Below are positions 38,304 to 49,066 of a DNA stretch of 64,000 bases, one piece after another. Source of the stretch: Cytidiella melzeri (lineage: Eukaryota > Basidiomycota > Agaricomycetes > Polyporales > Irpicaceae); contig JABYQR010000019.1 of the NCBI GenBank assembly GCA_022592445.1, positions 186,001 through 250,000 on the forward strand, written 5' to 3'. Every line of letters begins with the position of its first letter. The first letter of the stretch is position 1. The position numbers and the translations under genes were made by a program. The notes beneath the pieces were generated by a model. It saw only the letters and a program-made list of their open reading frames with translations, was not told the origin of the DNA and did not search any database.

Positions 38304-38311
38304 TATATATA
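38304..38311 (+). promoter_or_regulatory. TATA-box-like element of the dsRBD gene
   Basis: A tatatata-type run lies about 118 bp upstream of ATG 38429, with a pyrimidine-rich stretch between. Its position suits a core promoter; there is no experimental support. Confidence 0.45.
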
Positions 38312-38428
38312 CGCAGCAAACATGAGTCGAAATGCTCATTCTCCTCTCACATCCCATCCTCCCCTCGTCTCCTCTCTCAATATCCTCGTCGTAGCTCATT
38401 CTTCATACTACTACAAGCCACTAACACG

Positions 38429-38813
38429 ATGTCAAGAGGACAAGCTGAAAACCGTAAGCGTGTTGAAATGTCTTGTCTTGGGCGCAGCATTGCTAACACA
38501 TTTCTTAAATAGACTGGCGCATGGAGCTCAACAACCACCTCCAGAACAGCGGCGGCACAAAGATGCTCAGCTGGGAGGTTTACCCATCCGGTCCATCTCA
38601 TGATGTCGTCTGGACCGCGACTGTTTTCAGTAAGTTATCTCGCGAATTCTCGCAAAGCCTTAGTTGTAACTCATGTTCTTGACAGTTCGCGGAGCTCCCT
38701 ATGCGAGATGCGTGAGCTCTCGCCAGAATGTTGCCAAGGAGGAAGCGGCAAGGCAGGCACTCCAAACATTGCTCCAACTGGAGGCTCAAGCTGCTCAGCG
38801 CGTACGCTACTAA
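38429..38813 (+). CDS. Stand-alone double-stranded-RNA-binding (dsRBD) protein, 89 residues
   Basis: Three exons (38429-38453, 38513-38629, 38686-38813) join in frame into 89 residues and a stop. Almost the whole protein is one dsRBD. Helix 1 is WRMELNNHLQNSG, followed by the beta strands LSWEVYPSGPSHDVVWTATV and IRGAPYARCVSSRQN, then the C-terminal helix AKEEAARQALQTLLQL with the expected KEEAA/K-helix pattern. Nothing else is attached: no Dicer, deaminase or kinase domain. The domain binds A-form RNA in known members. Here it could be an RNA-silencing cofactor or a regulator of dsRNA enzymes, which is inference. The TATA-like box and compact introns support a real gene. Confidence 0.75.
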
Positions 38814-39967
38814 TCCAAAGCACTCAATCTCATCATGCAAGTCCTTCTTTTTCCATCCAGTGATTCAATCGCACTATATTTACTCTCTCAATGCAGATTA
38901 TCTCTCTCGTCTTGGCTTAACATATGATTTAATTTAATGTTCATCTGCTCGGAATCCTCTCTCTCTCTCTCTCCTCGTCTTCGTCTTCGTCTCTAAATAT
39001 GTTGCTCTCACCTCCTCCTCTTCGGATACTCTATTCGCATAGAGCTCCCTGCTCTTAATTCGTCCCGGACTTTCGTACTTATGTCGTATCCTATGGACGT
39101 TCTCTCTCTCCCTCTCTCCCTCTCTCCCTCTGTTCTTCTCATCCAAGTATTATTTCTTGCCTTGTTCTTTCTCTCATACGGCCAAGCCACATATGTTGTA
39201 TATCGGGTGCTACCTTGCTTCTCACCTAATAGCCCTCTCCTTCCCCTCAAATACAGCGTAGATACAGGAGCCCTGATCGCACCCGTACTATAGTACCAAG
39301 TTGGTCACTTCTGGTATTCCCCGCATTGTATAATCACGAACCCGTTCGCCCTCTGGCAGTGCACCGCACGTCAAGTCAAATAACCTACCAATTGACAGAT
39401 GATGCAATGCCGCACCCCAGTACTTACATGTCTAAGATTGATAATTCTGACACTCTCGTCTTGCTGTGTACTTGAAAGGTTCCTGGGGGCACTGGCACAG
39501 CGCCCTTGAACCTCAACGGATCAGGCGTTGTTCGATCAACGCCGACCGTAGTACCTGGACCATCGCCGCGATCTCGATACAATATACCCTGATATAATCA
39601 ACATACGTACATACAGTGTTGCATATTATTGTACATGTTGGCCATGGAGAGCTTAGTAGAGGCTCGACGAGACACACTGCCCCAGTCAACCTGGCTAAAT
39701 GAAACCAAAGGCCGAGTCTTACTTAGCCCAATCAATGTATATAAAAATATCTACAAGCAGTAGAATGAGATCGTTCCGTATTATGCACTACGAGATACCA
39801 CGACAACTAAATAACATACCAGTACAAAGCCTCCCCTAGCTAGAATAATAATAATACTTCATAAGTAGTACGCCGTTGACAATGTGACTTCGATATGCAA
39901 ATCATTAAACTACGCAGCCATTTCACCTCATTAATCCGTGTATCACCCTACAAGACCGACTCCAGGC
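38814..39967. other. Intergenic stretch with pyrimidine-rich microsatellite
   Basis: CT-rich runs lie at about 38959-38972 and 39101-39132 (tctctccc-type units). The rest is AT-rich, with no exon found between the dsRBD stop and the phosphatase stop. Confidence 0.55.
39101..39132. repeat. CT-rich simple repeat
   Basis: Tandem tctctccc-like units after the dsRBD gene. Confidence 0.8.
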
Positions 39968-41918
39968 TCATCTCCATCCGCCACCGCCCTTCGCCCTCAA
40001 GAATTCCACATACTCTACCAGAAACCTGACCTGCTCAAACGTCTCAACAGCCTTGGCGCTCCTCCTCCTCCGCACGAGCGTGATCACGCGTTCAATAAGC
40101 TGCAGCGTGTCCCTCCGGACGCCGCTCGACCGTACACAACTTCCAATTTCCTCCTTCGAGTCTTTGTTCCCGCCGTTATCTCCGAGTTCCAAACTTTGAT
40201 TCGTGCCTTCTGGAACAGACGGACCGTTCCCGGAGACAGCACAAGAACCACCTGCGTCTCCTTGCCTCGATTGACCCAAATCATCCTCATTCGACGTCAT
40301 CGTGGTCGTTGTCTTCAGCGTTTCATCCGTCGAATCACCATCCTTGCCCCCATCCTTACCGCCGTGCTCCATCTGCATCTCAGCCTCATCCACCCACCCA
40401 CACAATCCCAGCTTGAGCGCCCAACAACACGCGACGAGCCCAGCGCGTCCAACGCCCCCTCGGCAGTGCACGAGGACCGGTGTACCGTTGAGCGTGTATG
40501 TGTGTATGAGACGATTGAGGTGCTCGTCCAGAGCGTGTACGGAGGACGGGGCGAGGCCTTCAGGTATTGGGATGCTGTGTCACAAGTCGAGTCAGTGGAT
40601 TGGGATTGACTCGGAGTGTACGTGCGAAGGGAGTCATTCAAGAGATGTGTTTGACGTACCGTAAGACGTCCAGTCCGACCTTGTCGGCCGTGCGCGCGTA
40701 CTCAGCCCAGGGTGCACCGAGGTAATGCAGTTCTTCGTCATCCAAGCAACTGATGAACTTATCAATATGGATCTGGGGCAACACTAGGAGGAATAGAAAC
40801 TCACCAAACGATACAACCAACACCTACATCCCTCATTCTCTGCAGATCCTGCTGTAGGTCCCGACACACCCCACCACGTCCGTTCACAGGTCCGCCCAGT
40901 CGCACCTTTTTACCCGGACAAGAAGATAGGAGTAAGTTACCCAAGAAAGATGTCTCTCGGTGATCATGATGTGGTTCAAGACGCTGTTGTTGTGAGGAGT
41001 GAGCAATGCCGAAGCTTGTGGGGAGAGGTTCCGATATCGACCGCCTGAACTCGAGGCTCGGTCTTTGCGAAGGTACGACGACGGGTGGGTGCCTACAGGA
41101 AAAATGCCCATCATCAATCACGATGAGCTCTAACATACATGAATCACTTGCACGCTAAAACCGCAACTCTTTGCACGCTCAGCCAGCGTCCCAGGACCAT
41201 TGTTTTCTGGCAGGTGTGTAGACGCCAAAACGGTCTGCGGACACTTCTTCCCTAACCTGGCAGCGTCTGCAGCGCGGAGAGTCGCAGACACCGACTGCTC
41301 CATCACCTGCTGGTCTTTTTGTTGCAGCTGTGACAGCTCCTTCTTTTTCGAACTGGATAGCAGAGACACGGAGAGCTTCCGTCCTTTTTTTGGCGCCACA
41401 GCACCGGCCAAATGTGCGGATTTCTTGACTTCAGGTGTGCTCAAGAGAGACGTGGACGTTGCGGAGCTGATACTGGCTGAAAGTGGCAAAATGGAAGGTA
41501 GGCCAGGGATCTTGAAGCCGACGCTCGTGGTGGCGATCACTGCCTTGCCAGTCTTCACGATCTTCTGGTTCCAGAGAAAGTTGACGAGACTGGGTTGCCG
41601 CGGACTGTGGTAGATGGATTTGTTCGGAGCATGGTGATGTGGGTGAGGTGAAGTTAGTTGACGAGCAGGGTGCACATGCGAAAACAGTGGACAATGTGCG
41701 GAATTCGCTATGGGAGGAATAGACGAAGGATGCCATGATGGGGGTGGAGGCTGTTGCGGTTTGGCTGATGAAAACGTAGGACGAGAGGTAAGGCGGTGTA
41801 GTTGCAGTGGATATGGGACATCGAAGAGTGTGGGAGAGGATGTAGATGTAGTCCGTGCCAGATGAGATGAGATGAGGGGTATCAGTTCGGTGGGTATAAG
41901 GGATGATATGCTGTCCAA
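39968..41918 (-). CDS. Dual-specificity/CDKN3-type protein phosphatase with disordered N-terminus
   Basis: The start is ATG 41918 (MDSISSLIPTELIPLISSHL). About 260 low-complexity residues precede the catalytic part. The core reads GKKVRLGGPVNGRGGVCRDL, DVGVGCIVCCLDDEELHYLG, GLDVLRIPIPEGLAP and TYTLNGTPVLVHCRGGVGRA, which holds the Cys-X5-Arg phosphatase loop (HCRGGVGR) followed by GLVACCWALKLGLC. Such enzymes use the loop cysteine as nucleophile to dephosphorylate proteins. Directly after the loop helix an insertion of about 80 Gly/Asp/Ser/Thr-rich residues separates it from the closing helices (LQLIERVITLVRRRRSAKAV, ETFEQVRFLVEYVEFL). An upstream lysine-rich segment (SSSKKKELSQLQQKDQQ) may be coiled. 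The stop is at 39968. Confidence 0.8.
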
Positions 41919-42212
41919 GTTGTTAGCGAAATTTCATGTACGAGCTGAGCAAGCGGAATAATCAGATGCTGAGCGCGTATATGCATGAGATTATAACAGG
42001 AATTGGCGGTAGATGGAGGGACATGACTGATCTGGTCGCGCATCCATCAGCGGCACATGACGATCGATAGATTTGGGAAACAGAAGCAGGGTGTTTATGA
42101 AATATTATGGTGAGATCACCGTCAAGCAATGGGGTCTTGTGATCCACGATTTGAAGCTTGTACACACAGCAAAGTATAGCAAGACACAGCACAAATCAAA
42201 GCATGGCCGTAC

Positions 42213-43033
42213 TCACTTGATGGGATGTGTTTCTGATGTCTTTACGGCAGATGCACTTGCATCTGTAGAGTGGGGTGGTGGTGCTGTTACTGCCAGTTGA
42301 GAAGTGAGTGGTGAAGATATCGCACTGAGAAGCTCTTCTTGCAGCCCATTAGAGGAAGTGGGCACGTTGAGCTCAGGTCCGCCGACAGATGAGAAGTTGC
42401 AAGTGCATGGCAACGATGTGCGGGAATTGTTGGACGGCCACCACGCCTGTGCATCTGAATAGCGTGCCTGTTGATGCTGGAGCTGCTGGTAGTACTGTGG
42501 TGCCTGCACAGATAACGGAATGTATGGCAAGGGCGCGCCTGCCATGGACGCGGTAATGAGTGCAAGAACCGGTGCGAGGCAGGGCGAGACGCGTACCTGT
42601 CAGGCCAAACTTGAGGCAGTTGTACTCGCTTGTGTGATGCTGCGACGCGAGGGCTGCAAGGTGCTTTTGTCCAGAGGGTCAATGTAGGAAAGAGAGTCAA
42701 AGGTCGATGCTAGCTGGTGCGTACCTGCTCCGTCAAGTGTTCCTCCGAGGATCTTGAGGAGGGCGCGTCGGACACACTATCTTTTTGGAATTGTTCCACT
42801 TTTGTTTCGGCGACCGCGTGCAGTTTGGATGACTGTTCGATGACGACGGGAGACATAAAGACGAGCCTCTTTCGACCGTCGACGCGTTGTCGAAAGCAGG
42901 CTGCGGTGCGATGCTGGCTGGGGAGCGTAAGGAGGAGGAGGTTTTCCAACGCTGAAACGTTAACCGTCTCGGCGCTGAACTTGCAGGAATCTTGGCCAGG
43001 CGCGTCATTGCTCGGCACGTGTTTTTTCCGCAA
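42213..43033 (-). CDS. Unresolved minus-strand gene candidate
   Basis: Open segments read as protein: NVSALENLLLLTLPSQHRTA with VFMSPVVIEQSSKLHAVAE (about 42995-42790), ALASQHHTSEYNCLKFGLTG (about 42660-42600) and a Ser/Gln-rich region ending ASAVKTSETHPIK near 42213. Canonical donor and acceptor sites lie between them, but the phase of the first join does not fit, so no continuous model is offered. The family was not recognised. Confidence 0.3.
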
Positions 43034-43320
43034 ACGTGATTGATCTCACATTTAGAGAACTGCCTGCGTGTTTTCCTCTTCCACAACACGCACGCACACT
43101 TTATTGAGTGCACAACAGGAATACACATCCTCGACTTAATCTTCGGTGCCTATAAGATGCAAAGGACACGACCTGCTGCGCTGATACAGTACATTAGGCT
43201 GCGAGCTTGAGGCTATTCAGAGGTAACGTCATGCCACTCTCGTTCGCCCCATCTCCCGACATGCCACACCAGCCATGGAAGTCGTCAGACCCTGTCGTCC
43301 GCAAGATACTCTCTTGATCG

Positions 43321-44158
43321 ATGAACGTTGGGGATGTTGCGGCTATCGTGTTGGTGAACAATTGGGGAGGCCACAGTTCGGCTGCAGGATTGGTAAACAG
43401 GCAGTCAAGTACGACAAAACTTCAGCTTCCCCTGCTCACCCCACTACTGCAGGAAAATATTGCCTCTGAATCTCAGTCGATACTCAGACCTTCAGCTGCA
43501 ATGGCAAAACGCGCTCCTCAGACGGTCCCCACAAACGTGAGCGTTGTACTTGAATCCTCGTGCAGCTATGGTCGATAACTTCTTTTATTTTCCATAGATT
43601 CCTCCTGGGTTGACACCTCCCTCACCCCTGACAGCATCCGTCCCATTGTCCTCGGCGCCGACATTGTTACCAGGTTTGCACTCAGTCTTACCTTCACCTC
43701 CGTCCTTTACCTTACCTTCTACGTCCCTCGCTGTACCGACACACTCTCTCCCATCCATCGCCCTACCATCAATATCTCCGCTGTCGATTTCCTTGCCAAA
43801 TCTCCCAGATCCCTCTGATTTCCCCTCTCCTTCCTTACCTTCGATTTCCCTAAGCTTACCATCGTTCTCTCCACCCTCAATCGCACTACCGTCTATCCCT
43901 CTCCCATCGCTTTCTCTGCCATCTATTCCAGAGCCCTTTTCATCCTCGCAAGACAACACCGATATTGCGCCCATTGTCGGTGGCGTGGTCGGCGGTGTGG
44001 GTGGACTTGGTGTGATCCTTGGCTCACTGCTGCTGTGGTGGTATCTGCGGGGTCGGAAGAGAGCTCGCGATAATTCGGAGTCTAACGAGAGATTGTCAGG
44101 CGAGAAGCAGCCAGTCACCTCATCGCCGCCTTTGAACGGTACGAGCGTGGATGTCTAG
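43321..44158 (+). CDS. Single-pass membrane protein with Ser/Pro/Leu-repeat ectodomain
   Basis: An intron (gtgagc to ttccatag) joins MAKRAPQTVPTN in frame to IPPGLTPPSPLT; a second possible in-frame intron of 60 nt lies further upstream. A degenerate repeat of about 90 residues follows, built on LPSI/LPSL units with prolines and serines, like heavily O-glycosylated cell-wall sensor stalks. The membrane helix is IAPIVGGVVGGVGGLGVILG plus SLLLWWYL, then a basic stop-transfer (RGRKRARD) and a short cytoplasmic tail ending at 44158. The glycine-rich helix and architecture recall fungal Wsc/Mid2-type sensors, but no WSC domain is present. The true start may lie upstream of 43321, because no clear signal peptide was found. 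Confidence 0.6.
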
Positions 44159-44435
44159 GTGAGTATGTTGAGCGACAAGGGGAAGGAGTGGTGTTGACGG
44201 CACAAATTCAAATGTACAGCTGTGGATTCTACCAAGTTACAGGCATTGGTTTGAACGCTTTACGCGCATAGAGAACCAAGCAACCTCGTATATATATAGA
44301 CTTTGAGAGCTGTTACTACACATATAGACACTGCAGAGGCAAGCTGTGACTCAGATGTGCGAGTGTTTCACCGTTCCCATAAATCTCTCCTATTCGAATG
44401 AAGTATGAGATGCCCAAAAACGCTCTTCTCTCCAT

Positions 44436-44528
44436 GGCGAGATGGCCGAGCGGTCTAAGGCGCCAGACTAAGGCACATCATGTGTGATCTGGTCCGAAAG
44501 GGCGTGGGTTCGAATCCCACTCTCGTCA
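44436..44528 (+). tRNA. tRNA-Leu (anticodon AAG) with a 13-nt intron
   Basis: The acceptor stem ggcgaga (44436-44442) pairs with tctcgtc (44521-44527, one G-U); the discriminator is A at 44528. A-box tggccgagcgg and B-box ggttcgaatcc are present. The anticodon stem ccaga/tctgg closes a 20-nt loop, in which AAG at 44470-44472 is followed by one base and an intron at about 44474-44486. The long variable arm fits a type II leucine tRNA. Confidence 0.9.
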
Positions 44529-44531
44529 GTC

Positions 44532-44536
44532 TTTTT
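44532..44536 (+). terminator. RNA polymerase III T-run terminator
   Basis: A run of five T lies four bases past the tRNA discriminator, as expected for Pol III termination. Confidence 0.75.
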
Positions 44537-45297
44537 CAACTTCGTTTCTTTTCCTTCTTTTGACGATCAAGTGTGACTTTGTCGGATTGTGGTTTAAATT
44601 TGGGAGAAGGATGGTTTCAGGCGGGAATTTCCATTTCAGTGGGACTTGATATTTGTGCATGTTTGGCAATCGACTTCCCAAGTCTGAGTCACTTCCAAGA
44701 ACACAGACAAAGTTTCGACCAACCACCATATGCTGGTACTCAAACACCGCTAAATGAGTTAATACCCTTACCGTCAACGAGTTTGTCGTTTTACCTAAGA
44801 GAATGGAAAAACACCCACTTACTTTGTAAGGCAGCCCAACCAAAGGTTCCTCAACTTTCGCGCAGGACGAGTTCACCATTGGACTTCCACTAGTTGCTGG
44901 ACATCATATGGACTTGACTGCAAGCACCCTTGTACAGTTCGGCCATTTTGCGGCTTATCGGTGCTCACTCCCACGTACGCAGATGGTCCATATAGTCACC
45001 GCCTTCTCTAACCCTTGTTTCCATCTTTCCAATCTTCCATACTGTATCACCGGTTAGCAGGCGGCTCAGCTAGTATCTCATGAGGAATGGTCACAATACA
45101 GTGTGAGGAATGGACATACATACGGAACACTGATTGCGCCACCCTGTGAGTGCAAGCCGTACAGCATTGACACACTTTCAAGGTTTACTTGCGACAACGT
45201 TGCTGGTGCATGTTCCGAATGAACATCTTCCGCAACTCAGCTATCGCGGCGACTCGGATGAAGTCGCAGGTTATATAGATCAAGGAGCTCAAGGCAA
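44537..45297. other. Intergenic stretch, no supported gene
   Basis: One 106-codon plus-strand frame and its opposite-strand counterpart show no conserved features. Nothing else was recognised. Confidence 0.5.
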
Positions 45298-46981
45298 ATG
45301 AAGCTTAGACCCGAGGATTTATATCCCTGCCCTAGCCTTCCCTCGCCAGCCGCAACTAGCATGGATCTGTTCCCGCCAGACACGCTCTGCTATGTCCTTG
45401 CTCGCAATATGTCCCATGCTATCGACTGCAGCAACACATCTGTCACACCGGCAATGGTCAACTATCTGAATCTGACATCGAGCATCAATACGTACAAGCA
45501 GGCTTATTGTCTTAATCCCCAGGCAGTGAGTCCCCCCTCATCCTCACGCACGACCTTTACCCTGACATACACATAATCAGGATGATTCCTGTCCTTTTGG
45601 ATATTGCCCACAGTCGGACATCGCAGGTGAGGTTTCTTTTGCTTTTTTTCGTTTAATGGTTCGAAAAGCTCACACTGGGATGTAGGGCTTCTCGTGCGCG
45701 TGTCAAGTAAGTGTATCGCAAATACCACTTAGGCGTTATCTCATTACATTTCAGCGTATGTCACTACACTGTGCCTTTGTGAGACCCAAATTTCCATGCT
45801 ACGCCTGACTTGGCCTCCATTTTGACTTTGAGTACCTCTATAGCGGTCCTGATTGTTTTCTCAAAAAACGAAGAAGACATCAAACAAGCGTTCTACTCGT
45901 CCCTTCTCAACGCCTACAGTCTCCTCCTCACGGCTACTATCTCCATCTCTGGCGGAAACCTCAGCAGGTTTCACGCGCTAGTGGTGTACTCCATTGCCGG
46001 TTCGCCTCTCTGGATGTTCGTCAGCTTCTACGCTGTCTGCTCGGTTGTCAGTGACAAACCGCATCGACTGCAAGTCGTGGTGGGCCGAGATAAGCCTATC
46101 CAGCTCGGACTTACCATTGGATGGGCATTCCTGCAAATGAGCTACTTCATCTTTGTTCTGCTCCCGGGGACGGCCCCTCACTTTGCGCAAGGGTCTTGCG
46201 ACAAGACGTCGTTCCTCGTCACGTACATGTACTGGGTGGGCTTGACCGTGTTTATCGCTGGCGCCAAGGTCCATTCATATTGGATGCCGATCGGGTTTGC
46301 ATCTGGTATTATCACCCTGGTGACGCTGGTTCCAGTCATGTGGATACGCTGGTCTGAAGCTGTCGCGATTGTCAAGTCAGGGAAGGGGGAGATGTACAAG
46401 ATGTCCGAGTTCTGGTCAGTTCCACTGTCGTTTTCTCCCACTTCGTACAAATCATCATTGGATGGACTCGGATACAGGAAACTGACAAGGAGGGATTACC
46501 CTTTCATATTCTTTCTGAACGCGGTGATTGGTCCCACAATTTTTTGGATTGGGACCGTGGAAAGCTCCTTGCAGGAATCCTCTGCCGACAACGTCTTCAC
46601 ACCTTCGTTTGGCCAGGTGCGTCTCTCGTTTACGCACAATCGTTGTCACAGTTCAACCTGAAATACCCTGCGTAGGTGTTAGCCGTATTCGTCACCATAC
46701 CGCCACTCGTGGGGGTTGCGAACCTAGGCCCCGATGGGTGGGAATGGTTCAAAGACCTCTGCTGGATACGTGCCATCGTTGGCGCACCAGAGGAAAAATA
46801 TTCGTACAAACCAACGCATGGTTTGTATGAGCATATTGAACCGGAGGAGTACTATCGCCGCCCTCCTCCAACTGCTGCTTACGAACGTCCACCACCGCAC
46901 CAGTGGCGACCGCCCCCGCCGGTTGATAGCTACGCTTATGGCCATAGTCAGACGCGACCGGGAAAGTACTACTATTACTAG
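45298..46981 (+). CDS. Multipass membrane protein of a basidiomycete family, function unknown
   Basis: The start is ATG 45298; ATG 45361 (MDLFPPDTLC) is an alternative. An extracellular-looking N-terminus with cysteines (LCYVLARNMSHAIDCSN, YCLNPQADDSCPFGYCPQ) is followed by several helices. They include YVTTLCLAVLIVFS, FYSSLLNAYSLLLTATISI, FHALVVYSIAGSPLWMFVSF, LGLTIGWAFLQMSYFIFVLL, YMYWVGLTVFIAGAK, FASGIITLVTLVPVMWI, FIFFLNAVIGPTIFWIG and VLAVFVTIPPLVGVANL. That is about eight segments. The C-terminal tail is Pro/Tyr-rich (YYRRPPPTAAYERPPPHQW, ending GKYYYY). Similar proteins are common in agaricomycetes in my memory, without assigned role. At least six short introns, all in frame, interrupt it. 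Confidence 0.7.
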
Positions 46982-47314
46982 GTACTTTGCAGGGCATAGC
47001 GGCTGCCTGAGAGAAGGCTGCGCAGGAGAATGGAAAATCTCAAAGATCGTACGACACGATGTACGCTGTACTACAATTACATCTCGTTCTATCCCTAACT
47101 TGTACTGATCGTTAAAAGTCGATGTTTATTCGGTGTGAGATAAGTTAGAAATGAGTGTGACAGTGTGTGACAAATTGGTTGGCAATCGTGTCACAGGCTC
47201 TTCTGAAGTTCAAACGTGGCCATAAGTACTCAGGCGTGCTCCAAGCTAACCCTCGCATCGACTGGCAGCAAATTGGAACGGCATTGTCTTCAAGTTGGAG
47301 GAGAACGACTGGAA
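46982..47314. other. Short intergenic region
   Basis: The 3' flank of the membrane protein and 5' flank of the TEN1-like gene on the same strand. No feature was seen. Confidence 0.5.
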
Positions 47315-47852
47315 ATGTCACTGGATTCGTTGGACTTTGCGGCGGCTGTGCGCATCTCGTCACTGTCGTCTGGATTCAAGTCTAAGAAAGTCCGTGTCGC
47401 AGGACGGTGAGCACTCCAAGCGATTTCAGGGAAAGTACCTTTGCTTACTCGCAGCCTCTCTTCAGTCTACAAGCACATGATCTTGAGCATTCAATGATAG
47501 TTTTAGAAGATAAAGATGCTCCTCTGCTCGTTGACATCTCCCTATGTCTCAACGGCCGAGCCTCCTACCCGTGGCTCCGTGAGCGTAACACTATCGTCAT
47601 GGCCGTCGGATATCTCGATGTCGTCGACATGATTATAGAAGATGTGAGTTGCCGGGCTCGCTTGCACTACTGCTCGTCGTTGATTTCCCTGTGTGCACCG
47701 AACAGAACACTGAACCTGTCCCAACCATGATACTCAACGCGCTTGTCATAATCGAACGTCGAGACCTGGATCTCGATGTTTGGAATAGCGCCATCGACGC
47801 CTTTGACAAGGCAAAGTCTAAACCGCGGTCCACATCTGCCAACACTCATTAA
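47315..47852 (+). CDS. TEN1-like OB-fold protein (CST telomere-capping complex)
   Basis: Three exons (47315-47406, 47466-47643, 47706-47852) join in frame into 138 residues. The first ATG (MSLDSLDFAAAV) leads into a compact beta-rich OB-fold pattern: KKVRVAGRLQAHDLEHSMIV, LEDKDAPLLVDISLCL, WLRERNTIVMAVGYLDVV, then MILNALVIIERRDLDLDVWN. Length, the KVRV-G-R opening and the VDxSLCL and VMxVGY strands fit basidiomycete TEN1 as I remember it. TEN1 works with STN1 and CTC1/Cdc13 on single-stranded telomeric DNA. Small OB-fold proteins are hard to separate, so RPA14 or another OB protein remains possible. The first acceptor chosen (ttcag at 47461-47465) is the one that keeps frame. Confidence 0.55.
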
Positions 47853-48261
47853 CGTGGAACCACACTCTGGCGCAGTCACTACTGCGTAGCCGGGTCAGCC
47901 AAAGAGATTCCGCAGGGCGCAGTCAGCCCACCGCGTCACCCCTGCATCAAGTTATGCCACGCATGGCCGTCTTCTAATTCTCAAGCTGGTCGCAGCCCCG
48001 CAGCTGTCAGTGAGCGCTGTCCTTATCCTGAACTGTGCCTGGGATCCTTGGAGCCGAAACTCGCATCCTCGATCGTGACCGCAATGTCAAATGTTACATA
48101 TGCACACAAACTCAGGCGTGCAGGGTTACATATAGCGTACAATAAATAATCAACCACAACACCAAAAGGACCGCCGTTTCCCTGCGGCAGCTGTTGAGGG
48201 ATACGCAAGAGATGAAATTCAGATTCGAGAAGAAGAAAATCGGAGGAAATCACAACGGCAC
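47853..48261. other. Convergent intergenic region
   Basis: It lies between the stops of the TEN1-like gene and the minus-strand barrel protein. No feature was seen. Confidence 0.5.
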
Positions 48262-49066
48262 TCACAGGCGTGTCCCGTACATCTTCAGCAGCTGCACTTG
48301 CGACTGCCGGAGAGTCATGTGCCGGATCTGCCTCTCTGTCACGACTTCGAGCTCGTCTAGGACTGCGCGGCCGGCTGGAGAGTTGCGTACGGCGGTCGTG
48401 AACGCCTGGATGCCCTGTCAGCAAACCATTTTGACCAGTGATAAGCGCAGGGACAACTTGCCTCCATAGTTGTCCACCCAATCATCACAATGAAGTGTAT
48501 CTCGGGATCGAGGTTGATCACCCGCCCCCATCCGGCTTTGTAGAGCCCCTCCTCGAATGGAATCTTGTTCACGATACCCATTAGCTTGGTCAAGAGCTGT
48601 TCGACTACTGGTCTAGATGCGCCTTTGCGCACTCTCCACGTGACAATCTCGGTGAGAGGTGCGCCGAGCGCTGTATAGGGTTCACATTGAAGGTGAACGT
48701 GGATTTGGTAAACTAGTTTTCCAGGAATGAGCGGATCCTTGCGTGCATTGGTGTCCTGGGTGATGTTTGCCCCGGAGCGGTGGAGAAGTTTCGGAGTGTC
48801 TTGTACTATGTTCAGATAGGGTGAGTAAGGTTCTTTACGATTATGGCAGGAGTTCTTGCTTACCTCGAATGAGATACAGGTTTCGCGAGTCTTGGCACTC
48901 AAGTCCGTAGCGCAGACTACAGGGGATACATCAGTGATATCTACACATCGACATGATACGCAACATACCTGCTGTCGTTCCAGCTTGCGAGAGACGTCGG
49001 CAGAACTCCAGAGTCGGACTCGTCTAGGACAAACTTGCTGATCTCGAGACAAGTGACAGTTTCCAT
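48262..49066 (-). CDS. Small alpha/beta-barrel-like (ABM/EthD-type) protein, function unknown
   Basis: The start is ATG 49066 (METVTCLEISKFVLDESD). Exons join as WNDSSLRYGLECQDSRNLYL, then VQDTPKLLHRSGANITQD, LVYQIHVHLQCEPYTALGAP, LTEIVTWRVRKGASRPVVEQ, GLYKAGWGRVINLDPEIHF and IVMIGWTTME. The last exon is GIQAFTTAVRNSPAGRAVLD, ending at 48262. The two-part pattern of a TWRV strand with helix, then V..IGW.. followed by AF, resembles a tandem dimeric alpha/beta barrel as in antibiotic-biosynthesis monooxygenase-like proteins. This is pattern recognition, not proof, and no catalytic residue is claimed. The last intron requires a GC donor (gag|gcaagt) to keep the reading frame. The protein has about 210 residues. 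Confidence 0.55.

Noticed and set aside
38956..39132. CT-rich tracts as a possible CRISPR-like or structured array
   Set aside because: They are simple dinucleotide-type repeats without spacers, and the genome is eukaryotic.
43585..44118. Long antisense frame (177 codons) opposite the Ser/Pro membrane protein, with repetitive EG/DG units
   Set aside because: It is the mirror of the repetitive LPSI coding sequence; periodic codons keep the opposite strand open. The sense strand has a membrane helix and a spliced N-terminus.
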